From the NCBI GenBank assembly GCA_039964455.1, contig JBDVXK010000013.1:372001-436000 (forward strand): a stretch of 64,000 nt of DNA, in the 5' to 3' direction. A model generated the notes under the pieces. That model was given only the letters and a program-made list of their open reading frames with translations, did no database searches and was not told where the DNA came from. The position numbers and the translations under genes were made by a program. This DNA comes from CALJFL01 sp039964455 (lineage in GTDB: Bacteria; Pseudomonadota; Gammaproteobacteria; Pseudomonadales; Halieaceae). Below, one piece after another: positions 33,204 to 41,191 of the stretch. Position 1 is the stretch's first letter. Every line of letters starts with the position of its first letter.

Positions 33204-34567
33204 TGGACGGTACTATCGCTCTGTGGATGTTCTTCGCGGTTTGCCTGCTGCTAATGTTTGGCTATCCCGTGGCCTTTACCCTGGCTGGCACCGCATTGGC
33301 TTTTGCCGCCGGCGGAATTCTGGCCGGGGTATTCGACCCGGCTTTTCTCGCCGCCCTACCCGCTCGCCTGTTCGGCACGATTAGCAACAGTACGCTTATC
33401 GCCGTGCCCCTGTTTATTCTCATGGGCATCATTCTGGAGAAATCCCGGGTGGCGGAAGAGCTGCTGGAAAATATGGCCAAGGTCTTCGGCGGGCTGCGCG
33501 GCGGATTGGGAATCTCGGTGGTTATCGTTGGCATGTTGCTGGCCGCCAGTACGGGCATTGTTGGTGCCACCGTGGTGACCATGGGTTTGTTGTCACTGCC
33601 CAGCATGATGCGCTCCGGTTACAACCCCGCTTTGGCCACCGGCACAATCTGCGCCACCGGCACACTCGGTCAGATCATCCCGCCATCAATCGCGCTTGTT
33701 CTTCTGGGCGACATATTATCCAGCGCCTACCAGCAAGCTCAACTGAGCATGAATATCTTCAACCCGAAAACAGTCTCAGTAGGCGACCTGTTCATCGGTG
33801 CGCTATTGCCGGGGCTGTTACTGGTAGCGTTGTATATAAGCTACTTGTTAATAGTGGCAGCACTGAAGCCGGAGATGGCGCCGCCCGCTAAAGTAGAAAA
33901 ACCGGACCGGCTAGCCCTGGTAAAAGGTCTCGCGCCACCTATTTTGCTGATAGCACTGGTGCTTGGTTCCATACTGTCCGGCGCAGCGACCCCGACTGAG
34001 GCAGCCGGCGTGGGTGCAGTAGGTGCGCTATTGCTGGCCTTCGCGAAGCGCGAGATGAATTTGCAACGGTTGCGGGAGGTGGTGGTAAACACCCTGGAAG
34101 TAACCTGTATGGTATTCATGATCCTCATAGGTGCGGCAGTTTTCTCGCTGGTTTTTCGCGGTTTTGGCGGCGAAGAACTGATCCAGGCCTTTTTTGTCGA
34201 TATGCCGGGCGGGGTTGTCGGGGCGACACTGGTGGTGATGCTGGTGATATTCCTGCTTGGATTCATTCTAGATTTTATCGAGATCACTTTTGTGGTCGTA
34301 CCCATAGTCGGGCCAATATTACTGGCCATGGGTGTCGATCCAATTTGGTTAGGCATCATGATTGCGCTTAATTTGCAGACCTCATTCCTGACGCCGCCAT
34401 TCGGGTTCGCGCTTTTTTACCTGCGTGGAGTCGCCCCGGATTCGGTGCCTACCAGCGCTATCTACCGGGGTGTGATTCCCTTTATAATCATCCAGCTTCT
34501 GGTACTGGGGGCGCTCTGGTTGTGGCCCGAGCTGGCAACCTGGCTGCCTGCAACACTGAAACAATAG
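33203..34567 (+). CDS. TRAP transporter large permease (DctM type)
   Basis: The ion-coupled transport subunit, 454 residues and about 12 helices, with an inner-membrane location. GTG start at 33203 overlaps the DctQ stop. Family marks include FGYPVAFTLAGTAL, PLFILMGIILEKS, LAASTGIVGATVVTMGLLSLP, GTLGQIIPPSIALVLLGDI, and the FILDFIEITFVVVPIVGP and LQTSFLTPPFGFALFYLRG blocks. The last two are typical of the mannitol/2-oxo acid type of DctM. The binding protein is not in this operon; a TakP-like one is encoded 0.4 kb on, in the opposite direction. Confidence 0.93.
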   Translation: MDGTIALWMFFAVCLLLMFGYPVAFTLAGTALAFAAGGILAGVFDPAFLAALPARLFGTISNSTLIAVPLFILMGIILEKSRVAEELLENMAKVFGGLRGGLGISVVIVGMLLAASTGIVGATVVTMGLLSLPSMMRSGYNPALATGTICATGTLGQIIPPSIALVLLGDILSSAYQQAQLSMNIFNPKTVSVGDLFIGALLPGLLLVALYISYLLIVAALKPEMAPPAKVEKPDRLALVKGLAPPILLIALVLGSILSGAATPTEAAGVGAVGALLLAFAKREMNLQRLREVVVNTLEVTCMVFMILIGAAVFSLVFRGFGGEELIQAFFVDMPGGVVGATLVVMLVIFLLGFILDFIEITFVVVPIVGPILLAMGVDPIWLGIMIALNLQTSFLTPPFGFALFYLRGVAPDSVPTSAIYRGVIPFIIIQLLVLGALWLWPELATWLPATLKQ

Positions 34568-34605
34568 GCGCGCCCAAACTACAACTTTCCACCAGGCATA
34601 TTCAG

Positions 34606-34998
34606 ATGAACGACATCGACTCTACCCCGATACCGCAGGGTGAACTGGCCCTACAGACAATCGCAATGCCCAAAGATACCAACGCCAATGGCGATATCTT
34701 CGGTGGCTGGCTGCTGTCCCAAATGGACATGGCAGGCGCCATGACCGCCGGTGACGTTGCGTCGGGCCGGGTAGCCACGGTTGCCGTTGAGGGGATGGCG
34801 CTACTCACGCCGGTACATGTAGGCGCAGTCGTCACCTGCTATTGCGACGTTCTTGAGGTCGGTCGCTCCTCTATACGCATCGTTGTGGAGGTCTGGATAA
34901 ACTCTCAGCACGATGGTGAGCCGATCAAGGTAACAGAGGGTGAGTTTGTTTTTGTGGCGATAGACCAGAACGGTCGCACCCGGACAATCAATCCCTGA
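34606..34998 (+). CDS. Acyl-CoA thioesterase YciA type
   Basis: A 130-residue hotdog-fold thioesterase close to YciA, which hydrolyses short- and medium-chain acyl-CoAs in the cytoplasm. ATG 34606 is preferred over the open frame from 34522 because the family core starts soon after (GELALQTIAMPKDTNANGDI). The catalytic pattern NANGDIFGGWLLSQMD is intact, with the VEGMALLTPVHVGAVV strand behind it. It lies 38 bases after the DctM gene and may be cotranscribed. It converges on the TRAP binding-protein gene, 10 bases away. Confidence 0.88.
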   Translation: MNDIDSTPIPQGELALQTIAMPKDTNANGDIFGGWLLSQMDMAGAMTAGDVASGRVATVAVEGMALLTPVHVGAVVTCYCDVLEVGRSSIRIVVEVWINSQHDGEPIKVTEGEFVFVAIDQNGRTRTINP

Positions 34999-35008
34999 AG
35001 CGGACGCG

Positions 35009-36166
35009 CTACTCGTCCATTACTACGTCGCGAGCATTGATGTAAGCCTGCTCGGAAATGTGGTGGTACTCCCGCACACCCTCGTAGTAGGCCTTGAATG
35101 ACGCGTGAACCTTGGCCGCCATTGGATCATCATTTATCAATTTCTGCATGACTTCCTGGGTTCCCTGCCACAACACCCTGAGCACATCGTCCGGAAGGCG
35201 TCGCAGCTGCACGCCGTGCTCATTCACCAACTGCTGAAGAGCCTGGTTATTGCGCGCCGTGAACTCATCAAGCATATCCTGATTAACCACCCTGGCCGCA
35301 GCAGTGACTATCGCCTGCAAATCCGCCGGCAATGCCTCCATGGACTGCTTGTTGACAATAAACTCGAGCAGGGGACCCGGCTCATGCCAGCCGGGGTAAT
35401 AGTAGTACTTGGCAACCTCGTGTAAACCAAGGGCCCGGTCGTTATAGGGCCCTACCCATTCGACCGCGTCAATGACACCGGTTTGCAGAGAGGTATATAT
35501 TTCGCCGCCGGGGATTCTGACCGCCGTGCCGCCGGCTGCAGCAAAAACCTCTCCCGCCATACCCGGAATGCGCATTTTCAAGCCCTTCAGGTCTTCGGGC
35601 GAATTGATCTCCCGGTTAAACCAGCCAGCCATTTGCACGCCCGTGCTACCGCCGGCAAGCGGAATGACATTCGAGGGCGCGTACGCCTCTTGCCAAACCT
35701 CCAGGCCACCGCCGTAATGCATCCAGCCATTCATTTCCTGGGCAGTCATCCCAAAAGGGACCGCTGTAAAAAACACCGAGGAGGGAATCTTGCCCTTCCA
35801 GTAATAGGCCGCCCCGTGACCGGCATCGGCAACCCCCTGAGACACCGCATCAAAAACTTCGAAGGCCGGGACGATTTCACCCGCGCCATACACTCGTGCT
35901 GTAAGCCGGCCACCGCTCAACTCACCAATCAGGCGAGCGAAATTTTCTGGCCCGGCGCCCAAGCCAGGCAGGTTCTTGGGCCAGGTAGTAACAATTTTCC
36001 AGTGATAGGTATCGCCGCTACCCAGAGAACTTTCAGCACCCAGCGAGACATTACTCACCGTGCCCGCCCGGTCCACAGACCACAGGCCGATCACCGCCAC
36101 CAGTGCGGCGGTCAGTAAAAGGATAATCAGGGGCGAGTAGCGCCGTTCAAGGTTTGATTCTGTCAT
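35009..36166 (-). CDS. TRAP transporter substrate-binding protein (TakP-like DctP)
   Basis: Periplasmic solute receptor of the DctP family, 385 residues from ATG 36166. An N-terminal hydrophobic stretch (about 10-28) acts as a signal or anchor. Sequence closely follows TakP, a dimeric receptor for 2-oxo acids: WPKNLPGLG, AFEVFDAVSQGVADAGHG, FFTAVPFGMTAQEMNGWM, STGVQMAGWFNREINSPEDL, the ligand arginine in KMRIPGMAGEV, and EWVGPYNDRALG, YYYPGWHEPGP. It follows uvrD by 17 bases on the same strand, so it may be expressed from that transcript rather than with the permeases, which lie in the converging unit. Confidence 0.92.
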   Translation of the reverse strand: MTESNLERRYSPLIILLLTAALVAVIGLWSVDRAGTVSNVSLGAESSLGSGDTYHWKIVTTWPKNLPGLGAGPENFARLIGELSGGRLTARVYGAGEIVPAFEVFDAVSQGVADAGHGAAYYWKGKIPSSVFFTAVPFGMTAQEMNGWMHYGGGLEVWQEAYAPSNVIPLAGGSTGVQMAGWFNREINSPEDLKGLKMRIPGMAGEVFAAAGGTAVRIPGGEIYTSLQTGVIDAVEWVGPYNDRALGLHEVAKYYYYPGWHEPGPLLEFIVNKQSMEALPADLQAIVTAAARVVNQDMLDEFTARNNQALQQLVNEHGVQLRRLPDDVLRVLWQGTQEVMQKLINDDPMAAKVHASFKAYYEGVREYHHISEQAYINARDVVMDE

Positions 36167-36183
36167 TGGTCCGGTTCCTGCGC

Positions 36184-38334
36184 CTACATCAACTGCAAGT
36201 TGGCATACTGAACAACCAACCACTTGCTGCCTTCGCTATCGAAGTTAACCTCGACCCGGGCGTTACCGCCACGGCCCTCGAAGTTTAGCACGACGCCCTC
36301 GCCAAAAATCTGGTGATAAACCTGCTGGCCAAGCGTCAGTCCAGTATCGGGTACCTCAGCCTGGCCCAATGCGCTGACCGGCCTGCTAACAGTCGAATGC
36401 AGACGCACCTCTTGCAGTAGTTCTGCGGGAATTTCCCGAATAAACCGCGACGGCGTGTTATAGGTTTCGCTGCCGTGCAGGCGCCGGCTCTCGGCGTAGG
36501 TGATAATCAGTTGTTCCATAGCGCGGGTAATTCCCACGTAACATAGCCTGCGCTCCTCCTCCAGGCGGCCCGGTTCTTCCAGTGACATACGGTGAGGAAA
36601 CAGGTTCTCCTCCATACCGGCCAAGAAAACCAGTGGAAACTCCAGGCCCTTGGCGGAATGCAGGGTCATCAACTGCACGCTGTCCTCATGGGCGTCGGCC
36701 TGGGCATCACCGGCATCCAACGCCGCACTATCAAGAAACTGCTGCAGGGGCGACAGCTCGGCGTCCTCCGGCACAAACTGCTTGCCCGCGCTAACCAGTT
36801 CTTCCAGGTTCTCGACCCGGGCCTGGCCTTTTTCACCTTTCTCCTTCTGGTGGAACTCGATGAGACCGGATGACTGGATAATATGCTCAATGAGCTCATC
36901 CAGTGCCAGCTCGTCCGTCCCCGAGTCCAGCTCATTCAACAACACGGTAAAGCCCTGTAAAGCACCGACAGCTCTTGCGGGAAGAAGCTTTTCTTCGGCA
37001 ACAACAGCAATGGCCTGCCACAGGGACAGATCTCGCTCTCTGGCCACCAGACGCAGCGTATCGAGCGTCTTGCTACCGATGCCACGGGGCGGTGTATTGA
37101 TAACGCGCTCTATTGCTGCATCGTCGCCGCGATTGGATAACAGCCGCAGGTAGGCCAGCGCATTACGTATTTCCAGGCGTTCATAGAATCGCTGGCCACC
37201 ATAAATCCGGTAGGGTATCGCCGACCTGATCAGTGCTTCTTCCAGCACACGTGACTGGGCGTTGGAGCGATAGAGTATTGCGATTGACGCGCGCAACTGG
37301 CCGCCATCAATCCAGCGCTCGGCCTGCTCGACGATAAAGCGCGCCTCATCCTGCTCATTGAAGCCCGCATACAGGGAGATCGGCTCGCCTGTATCACCCG
37401 CCGTCCAGAGCTCTTTTCCCAGCCGACCGAAGTTGAAATTAATCACGCCATTTGCCGCACGGAGAATGGTCTGGGTGGAGCGGTAATTTTGTTCCAGCCT
37501 GACCGTGCGGGTGTCTTTGTAATCCTCGGAAAAGCGCTGGATATTTTCGATTTTGGCGCCGCGCCAGCCATAAATAGACTGATCGTCGTCGCCTACCGCC
37601 ACCACAGGAATATGCTTGCCTGCCAATACTCTCAGCCAGGCGTACTGAATGGTGTTGGTATCCTGAAACTCATCGACAAGAATCTGACGAAACCTGCCCT
37701 GATAATGCTGCAGCACCTCGGGGCTCTTCAGCCACAGCTCATGAGCCCGCAGCAGTAGCTCTGCGAAGTCCACCATGCCACCGCGCTCACAAGCCTGTTC
37801 ATAGGTGCGATAGATCTTCAGCATGGTCTGGAGGTAAAGATCGCCCGCAGGCGCCTCAATGTGCGCCGCCCGCAAGCCCTCGTCTTTCTGGCCATTGATG
37901 TACCACTGCGCCTGGCGCGGTGGCCAGCGAGACTCATCAAGGTCCAGCTCCCGGCAGACCCGCTTGACCAGGCGCAACTGGTCGTCACTGTCCAGTATCT
38001 GGAAATTCTGTGGTAGCCCGGCTTCACGCCAATGGGCTTTAAGCAGACTATGTGCCAGGCCATGGAAGGTGCCCACCCACATGCCGTGGGCAGGCAAGTG
38101 CAGCATTTCTTCAATGCGCCCGCGCATTTCCTTGGCCGCTTTGTTAGTAAAGGTCACGGCCAGAATCGAGTAGGGTGAAAAATCCAGCGCCTTTATCAGC
38201 CAGGCGATACGGTGAACCAATACCCGGGTCTTACCACTGCCAGCACCGGCCAATACCAGCATGTTCTGGCTATCAGCAGCGACCGCCTCGCGCTGGGCAT
38301 CATTGAGAGGAGAAAGAATTTCGGAAACATCCAT
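36184..38334 (-). CDS. uvrD: DNA helicase II UvrD
   Basis: Superfamily 1A helicase acting in nucleotide-excision and mismatch repair and in clearing RecA filaments. The 716-residue length matches E. coli UvrD (720). Motifs: Walker A LAGAGSGKTRVL, VTFTNKAAKEM, VDEFQDTN, GDDDQSIYGWRGA, EQNYRST, LMTLHSAKGLEF and VGITRAME, with the C-terminal Tudor-like segment GQQVYHQIFGEGVVLNFEG. The start is ATG 38334. hexR begins 100 bases away in the other direction. Confidence 0.97.
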   Translation of the reverse strand: MDVSEILSPLNDAQREAVAADSQNMLVLAGAGSGKTRVLVHRIAWLIKALDFSPYSILAVTFTNKAAKEMRGRIEEMLHLPAHGMWVGTFHGLAHSLLKAHWREAGLPQNFQILDSDDQLRLVKRVCRELDLDESRWPPRQAQWYINGQKDEGLRAAHIEAPAGDLYLQTMLKIYRTYEQACERGGMVDFAELLLRAHELWLKSPEVLQHYQGRFRQILVDEFQDTNTIQYAWLRVLAGKHIPVVAVGDDDQSIYGWRGAKIENIQRFSEDYKDTRTVRLEQNYRSTQTILRAANGVINFNFGRLGKELWTAGDTGEPISLYAGFNEQDEARFIVEQAERWIDGGQLRASIAILYRSNAQSRVLEEALIRSAIPYRIYGGQRFYERLEIRNALAYLRLLSNRGDDAAIERVINTPPRGIGSKTLDTLRLVARERDLSLWQAIAVVAEEKLLPARAVGALQGFTVLLNELDSGTDELALDELIEHIIQSSGLIEFHQKEKGEKGQARVENLEELVSAGKQFVPEDAELSPLQQFLDSAALDAGDAQADAHEDSVQLMTLHSAKGLEFPLVFLAGMEENLFPHRMSLEEPGRLEEERRLCYVGITRAMEQLIITYAESRRLHGSETYNTPSRFIREIPAELLQEVRLHSTVSRPVSALGQAEVPDTGLTLGQQVYHQIFGEGVVLNFEGRGGNARVEVNFDSEGSKWLVVQYANLQLM

Positions 38335-38398
38335 CCCGCTATTCTAACCAAATAAGCCCCCGCACTCATCGCTACCTGCGACGATATGCGAGCAAATG

Positions 38399-38404
38399 TA
38401 TAAT
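38399..38404 (+). promoter_or_regulatory. Probable -10 element of the hexR promoter
   Basis: TATAAT at 38399-38404, with a weak CTGCGA 17 bases upstream. It overlaps the in-frame ATG at 38396, arguing that translation of hexR begins further down (GTG 38435 or ATG 38450). Confidence 0.5.
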
Positions 38405-38434
38405 GTTTCACCCTGCACAGGCGGAAAAGACAAC

Positions 38435-39295
38435 GTGAATACATCCACCATGCCCATTCTTAGGGAAGTCGAAACGCGGCTGGACCAATTACGCAAGTCG
38501 GAACGCAAGGTAGCCGAGCTGGTACTGGCGCGTCCGGAAGACGTTATTCACATGCGCATCGTCGACCTGGCAGCCGCCGCCGAGGTCAGCGAACCGACGG
38601 TGATTCGGTTCTGCCGAGCCATAGGCTGCGATGGATTCCAGAGCTTCAAGCTGGCAGTAGCACGAAGCGGCGCACAAAATCCGACCGCAGAGTCTTTCGA
38701 ACTAAGCGAACTGGACACCGCCAGGGATTACGCCTTCAAGGTATTCGACGCCACGGTGGATACCCTGAAGCGGGTGAGAAACACCCTAGACCCGGAGGCC
38801 ATTGAAGCAGCGGTTGATGTCTTGTGCAGCGCCAAGCGCGTGGAGTTTTACGGCTTTGGCGCCTCCAGCCCGGTTGCAATCGACGCCCAACACAAATTCT
38901 TCCGCCTGCAAATCGCCAGCGCAGCACATTCCGACCCACAGATTCAGGCGATGTCAGCGATGTCACTCGCCCCGGGTGACGTGGTTGTAGCGATCTCTCA
39001 GTCGGGCAGGACCACCTCCTTGCTGGAAGCCATGGATCACGTGCGGGAGTCCGGCGCCATTCTGATCGGGCTGGCACCCAGTGGCACCCCGGTGATCAAG
39101 CGCAGCACCATTCCCATCCCTATCGACGTGGAGCAGGCCACAGATGATAGCTACACCCCCCTGCCCTCACGTATTGCCCATATGGCAGTCATCGATATCC
39201 TCGCCGTGGGAGTGTCTAAAATGAAGGGCGAGGACGTGGATCGACACCTGGGCAAGCTGAATCGCGGGCTACAGATGTTGCGCTCCGCAGATTAA
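38435..39295 (+). CDS. hexR: RpiR-family regulator HexR
   Basis: Represses or activates central sugar genes (zwf, edd, eda, gap and others) and is released by 2-keto-3-deoxy-6-phosphogluconate. The 286-residue product has the RpiR helix-turn-helix (LRKSERKVAELVLARPED; LAAAAEVSEPTVIRFCRAIG) and a sugar-isomerase domain (VEFYGFGASSPVAIDAQHKFF, VVVAISQSGRTTSLLEAMD). It is closest to HexR of the family. I use GTG 38435, with AGGCGG upstream; ATG 38450 is the alternative. None of its usual targets is adjacent. Confidence 0.85.
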   Translation: MNTSTMPILREVETRLDQLRKSERKVAELVLARPEDVIHMRIVDLAAAAEVSEPTVIRFCRAIGCDGFQSFKLAVARSGAQNPTAESFELSELDTARDYAFKVFDATVDTLKRVRNTLDPEAIEAAVDVLCSAKRVEFYGFGASSPVAIDAQHKFFRLQIASAAHSDPQIQAMSAMSLAPGDVVVAISQSGRTTSLLEAMDHVRESGAILIGLAPSGTPVIKRSTIPIPIDVEQATDDSYTPLPSRIAHMAVIDILAVGVSKMKGEDVDRHLGKLNRGLQMLRSAD

Positions 39296-39359
39296 GCAAT
39301 TGCCTCAACGGTCTGGTAACATTCTCTAGTGTCCAGCGAGACTGAGGCTGTTGCTAATA

Positions 39360-40700
39360 ATGAATAACGATGATCAGGACGACCGCGACTCATTGACTGA
39401 AGGCGACGGCGACAAGCAACTGGGCTTCGAAACCAGTGAATTCGCTTCCGAGGACTCTCTGGCAGAGCCAAGACGACCGGCCTTCGACGCTTTCGACAGC
39501 GATCAGGCTACCGAGTACGACGACCTCGAAACTGAAGATTTCGGTACCGAGTATATCGACGACAGCTCCGACTACGACAACGAAGACACTTCCTTTACCG
39601 ATGAGCCCGACGATGATGGGCCTCTGGATATCTGGCAACAACCGGCTGATACCCCCGCCACAGCTGCAGGTGCTGGCACCGTGGGCACCGGAATATCTCG
39701 CACCGAAATAGCTGACGACGACGATGACGTCGATCTGTGGGGCGACACCGATGCCGATGCAGACGACTACGACGATACCGGAGACAGTCCTGACTGGGCC
39801 GCCACGGAAGAGACTGTGCCCGGCTGGTCAAACGAACCGGCAACGCAGCAAGACTGGCAGGAAGAAGACGAAGATCCGGAAGAAGCGGACTGGGATAACG
39901 AAGACGTGGAAACCGATCTGGATCCAGACGATGAGCCGGAGGATGACCTCGAAACCAGTGAGAGCTGGCAAACAGCTCTCGACTCTGATGAATGGGATGG
40001 CGACGGCGCTGAGGAGAGCTCGGGCTTTTTCGAAAGCTGGCCCGTGGGCCTTATCGCTGTCGCCGTGGTGGCACTACTGCTACTTGCGGGTGGAGGCTAC
40101 GGGGTAATGCAGCAGAGGGCCGAAATGCAGGAAGAGATTCGCGACCTGCGCGCTCAATTGGCTACCGCCGCCCAGCCCCAGCAGGTAACTGATAGCCGCG
40201 ATGCCCAGCGAGAGTTGAGCGAACGCAATGCGCAACTGCAGGATCAACTTGACAACCTCACGCTAGAAAATCGCCAGCTCAGCGATACCGTTGCTGGCTT
40301 GGAGAACCAGCTTGAAGGACAGCGGCAGGCGGCGATCAAGCTGGAGGAGGCCCGCGCCGCCGCGCGACGGCAGGCCGCAACCGGTTCGACCTCGTCGGCG
40401 CCGGCAGTCACTGCTGCACCCAAACCGGCCAGCAAACCCGCCGCTACAACAGCGGCGGCAAGTACTGGCTCCTGGTTCGTTAACTTTGGCTCTTATAGCC
40501 AACAATCTGTCGCTAGCGACTGGGCTACCAGACTGGAAGCATCGTACGGCAAGGTCATTGTGGCACCTGCCTCTGCCAACGGTAAAACTGTCTATCGCGT
40601 CAGGGTAGTCGACTTACCCAGCAAGGCGGAGGCCGATAGCGTTTCCGGCCGCTTGCAGCAAGAGTACAAGCTGCCCACCCTGTGGGTAGGCCGCCAGTAA
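39360..40700 (+). CDS. Membrane protein with very acidic cytoplasmic domain, coiled coil and SPOR domain
   Basis: A 446-residue protein. Residues 1 to about 225 are extremely rich in Asp and Glu (with Thr, Ser, Trp scattered) and are probably disordered and cytoplasmic. A single helix follows (about 227-250, VGLIAVAVVALLLLAGGGY), then a coiled coil of about 70 residues (EEIRDLRAQLATA, LENQLEGQRQAAI), an Ala/Pro/Thr linker, and a C-terminal SPOR domain (about 370-446, from SWFVNFGSYSQQSV to LPTLWVGRQ). SPOR domains bind denuded septal peptidoglycan, so a division-site role is likely. No known name. Start ATG 39360 is chosen; an in-frame TTG lies nine bases earlier. It lies 64 bases after hexR. 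Confidence 0.82.
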   Translation: MNNDDQDDRDSLTEGDGDKQLGFETSEFASEDSLAEPRRPAFDAFDSDQATEYDDLETEDFGTEYIDDSSDYDNEDTSFTDEPDDDGPLDIWQQPADTPATAAGAGTVGTGISRTEIADDDDDVDLWGDTDADADDYDDTGDSPDWAATEETVPGWSNEPATQQDWQEEDEDPEEADWDNEDVETDLDPDDEPEDDLETSESWQTALDSDEWDGDGAEESSGFFESWPVGLIAVAVVALLLLAGGGYGVMQQRAEMQEEIRDLRAQLATAAQPQQVTDSRDAQRELSERNAQLQDQLDNLTLENRQLSDTVAGLENQLEGQRQAAIKLEEARAAARRQAATGSTSSAPAVTAAPKPASKPAATTAAASTGSWFVNFGSYSQQSVASDWATRLEASYGKVIVAPASANGKTVYRVRVVDLPSKAEADSVSGRLQQEYKLPTLWVGRQ

Positions 40701-40775
40701 TTGCCCGGTGGCAACTGACTTGGCAGGCGCCCGGCGTCCTGATAATGTTGCTACCCTGAGAAATTGGAGATCATT

Positions 40776-41150
40776 ATGATGAACAAACTTACACTCTCTC
40801 TCGCCGGCCTGGCATTGATAAGCACCCAGGCATTCGCCGAGTGCACCAGCCCTGATGCGCCAGAAATTCCAGACGGAGCTACTGCAGCCATGGAAGATAT
40901 GCTCGCCGGCCAAAAATCTGTCAAGGCCTTTCAGGAGGCGAACCTCGCCTACATGAAGTGCCTGGAGGAAGGTTATACGGCGGCTGAAGAAACCGTCAAA
41001 AACAGCACCGAGGAGGCCGACGTAACGGCTGCCCAGGACGCCTACACTCAGGGTATCGATGCCTACAATGACGCGGTATCGAAAGAAGAAGAAGTCGCGG
41101 GCCAGTTCAACGTAGAAATCCGCGAGTACAAGGCCGCAAACCCCGGCTAA
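40776..41150 (+). CDS. Small periplasmic protein, unknown function
   Basis: A 124-residue exported protein with a signal peptide (1-21, ending QAFA) and a mature start ECTSPDAPEIPDGA. ATG 40776 is supported by GGAG six bases upstream; an earlier in-frame TTG at 40764 overlaps that site. Two cysteines, one just after cleavage and one in YMKCLEEGY, may form a disulfide. The mature part is acidic and helical with repeated Ala, Glu and Lys, and DUF-like relatives occur as conserved gammaproteobacterial hypotheticals. Function unknown. It stands alone, converging on glmS with a hairpin between. Confidence 0.8.
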   Translation: MMNKLTLSLAGLALISTQAFAECTSPDAPEIPDGATAAMEDMLAGQKSVKAFQEANLAYMKCLEEGYTAAEETVKNSTEEADVTAAQDAYTQGIDAYNDAVSKEEEVAGQFNVEIREYKAANPG

Positions 41151-41159
41151 AGACCCAAC

Positions 41160-41188
41160 GCGCCGCCTGACGTTCGTTCAGGTGGCGC
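41160..41188. terminator. Possible bidirectional terminator hairpin between the small periplasmic gene and glmS
   Basis: Arms 41160-41170 (GCGCCGCCTGA) and 41178-41188 (TCAGGTGGCGC) pair over 11 bases with one G-T pair; seven-base loop. T-runs on either side are short, so this is a hairpin with only modest terminator features, placed between two convergent genes. Confidence 0.55.
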
Positions 41189-41191
41189 CAT

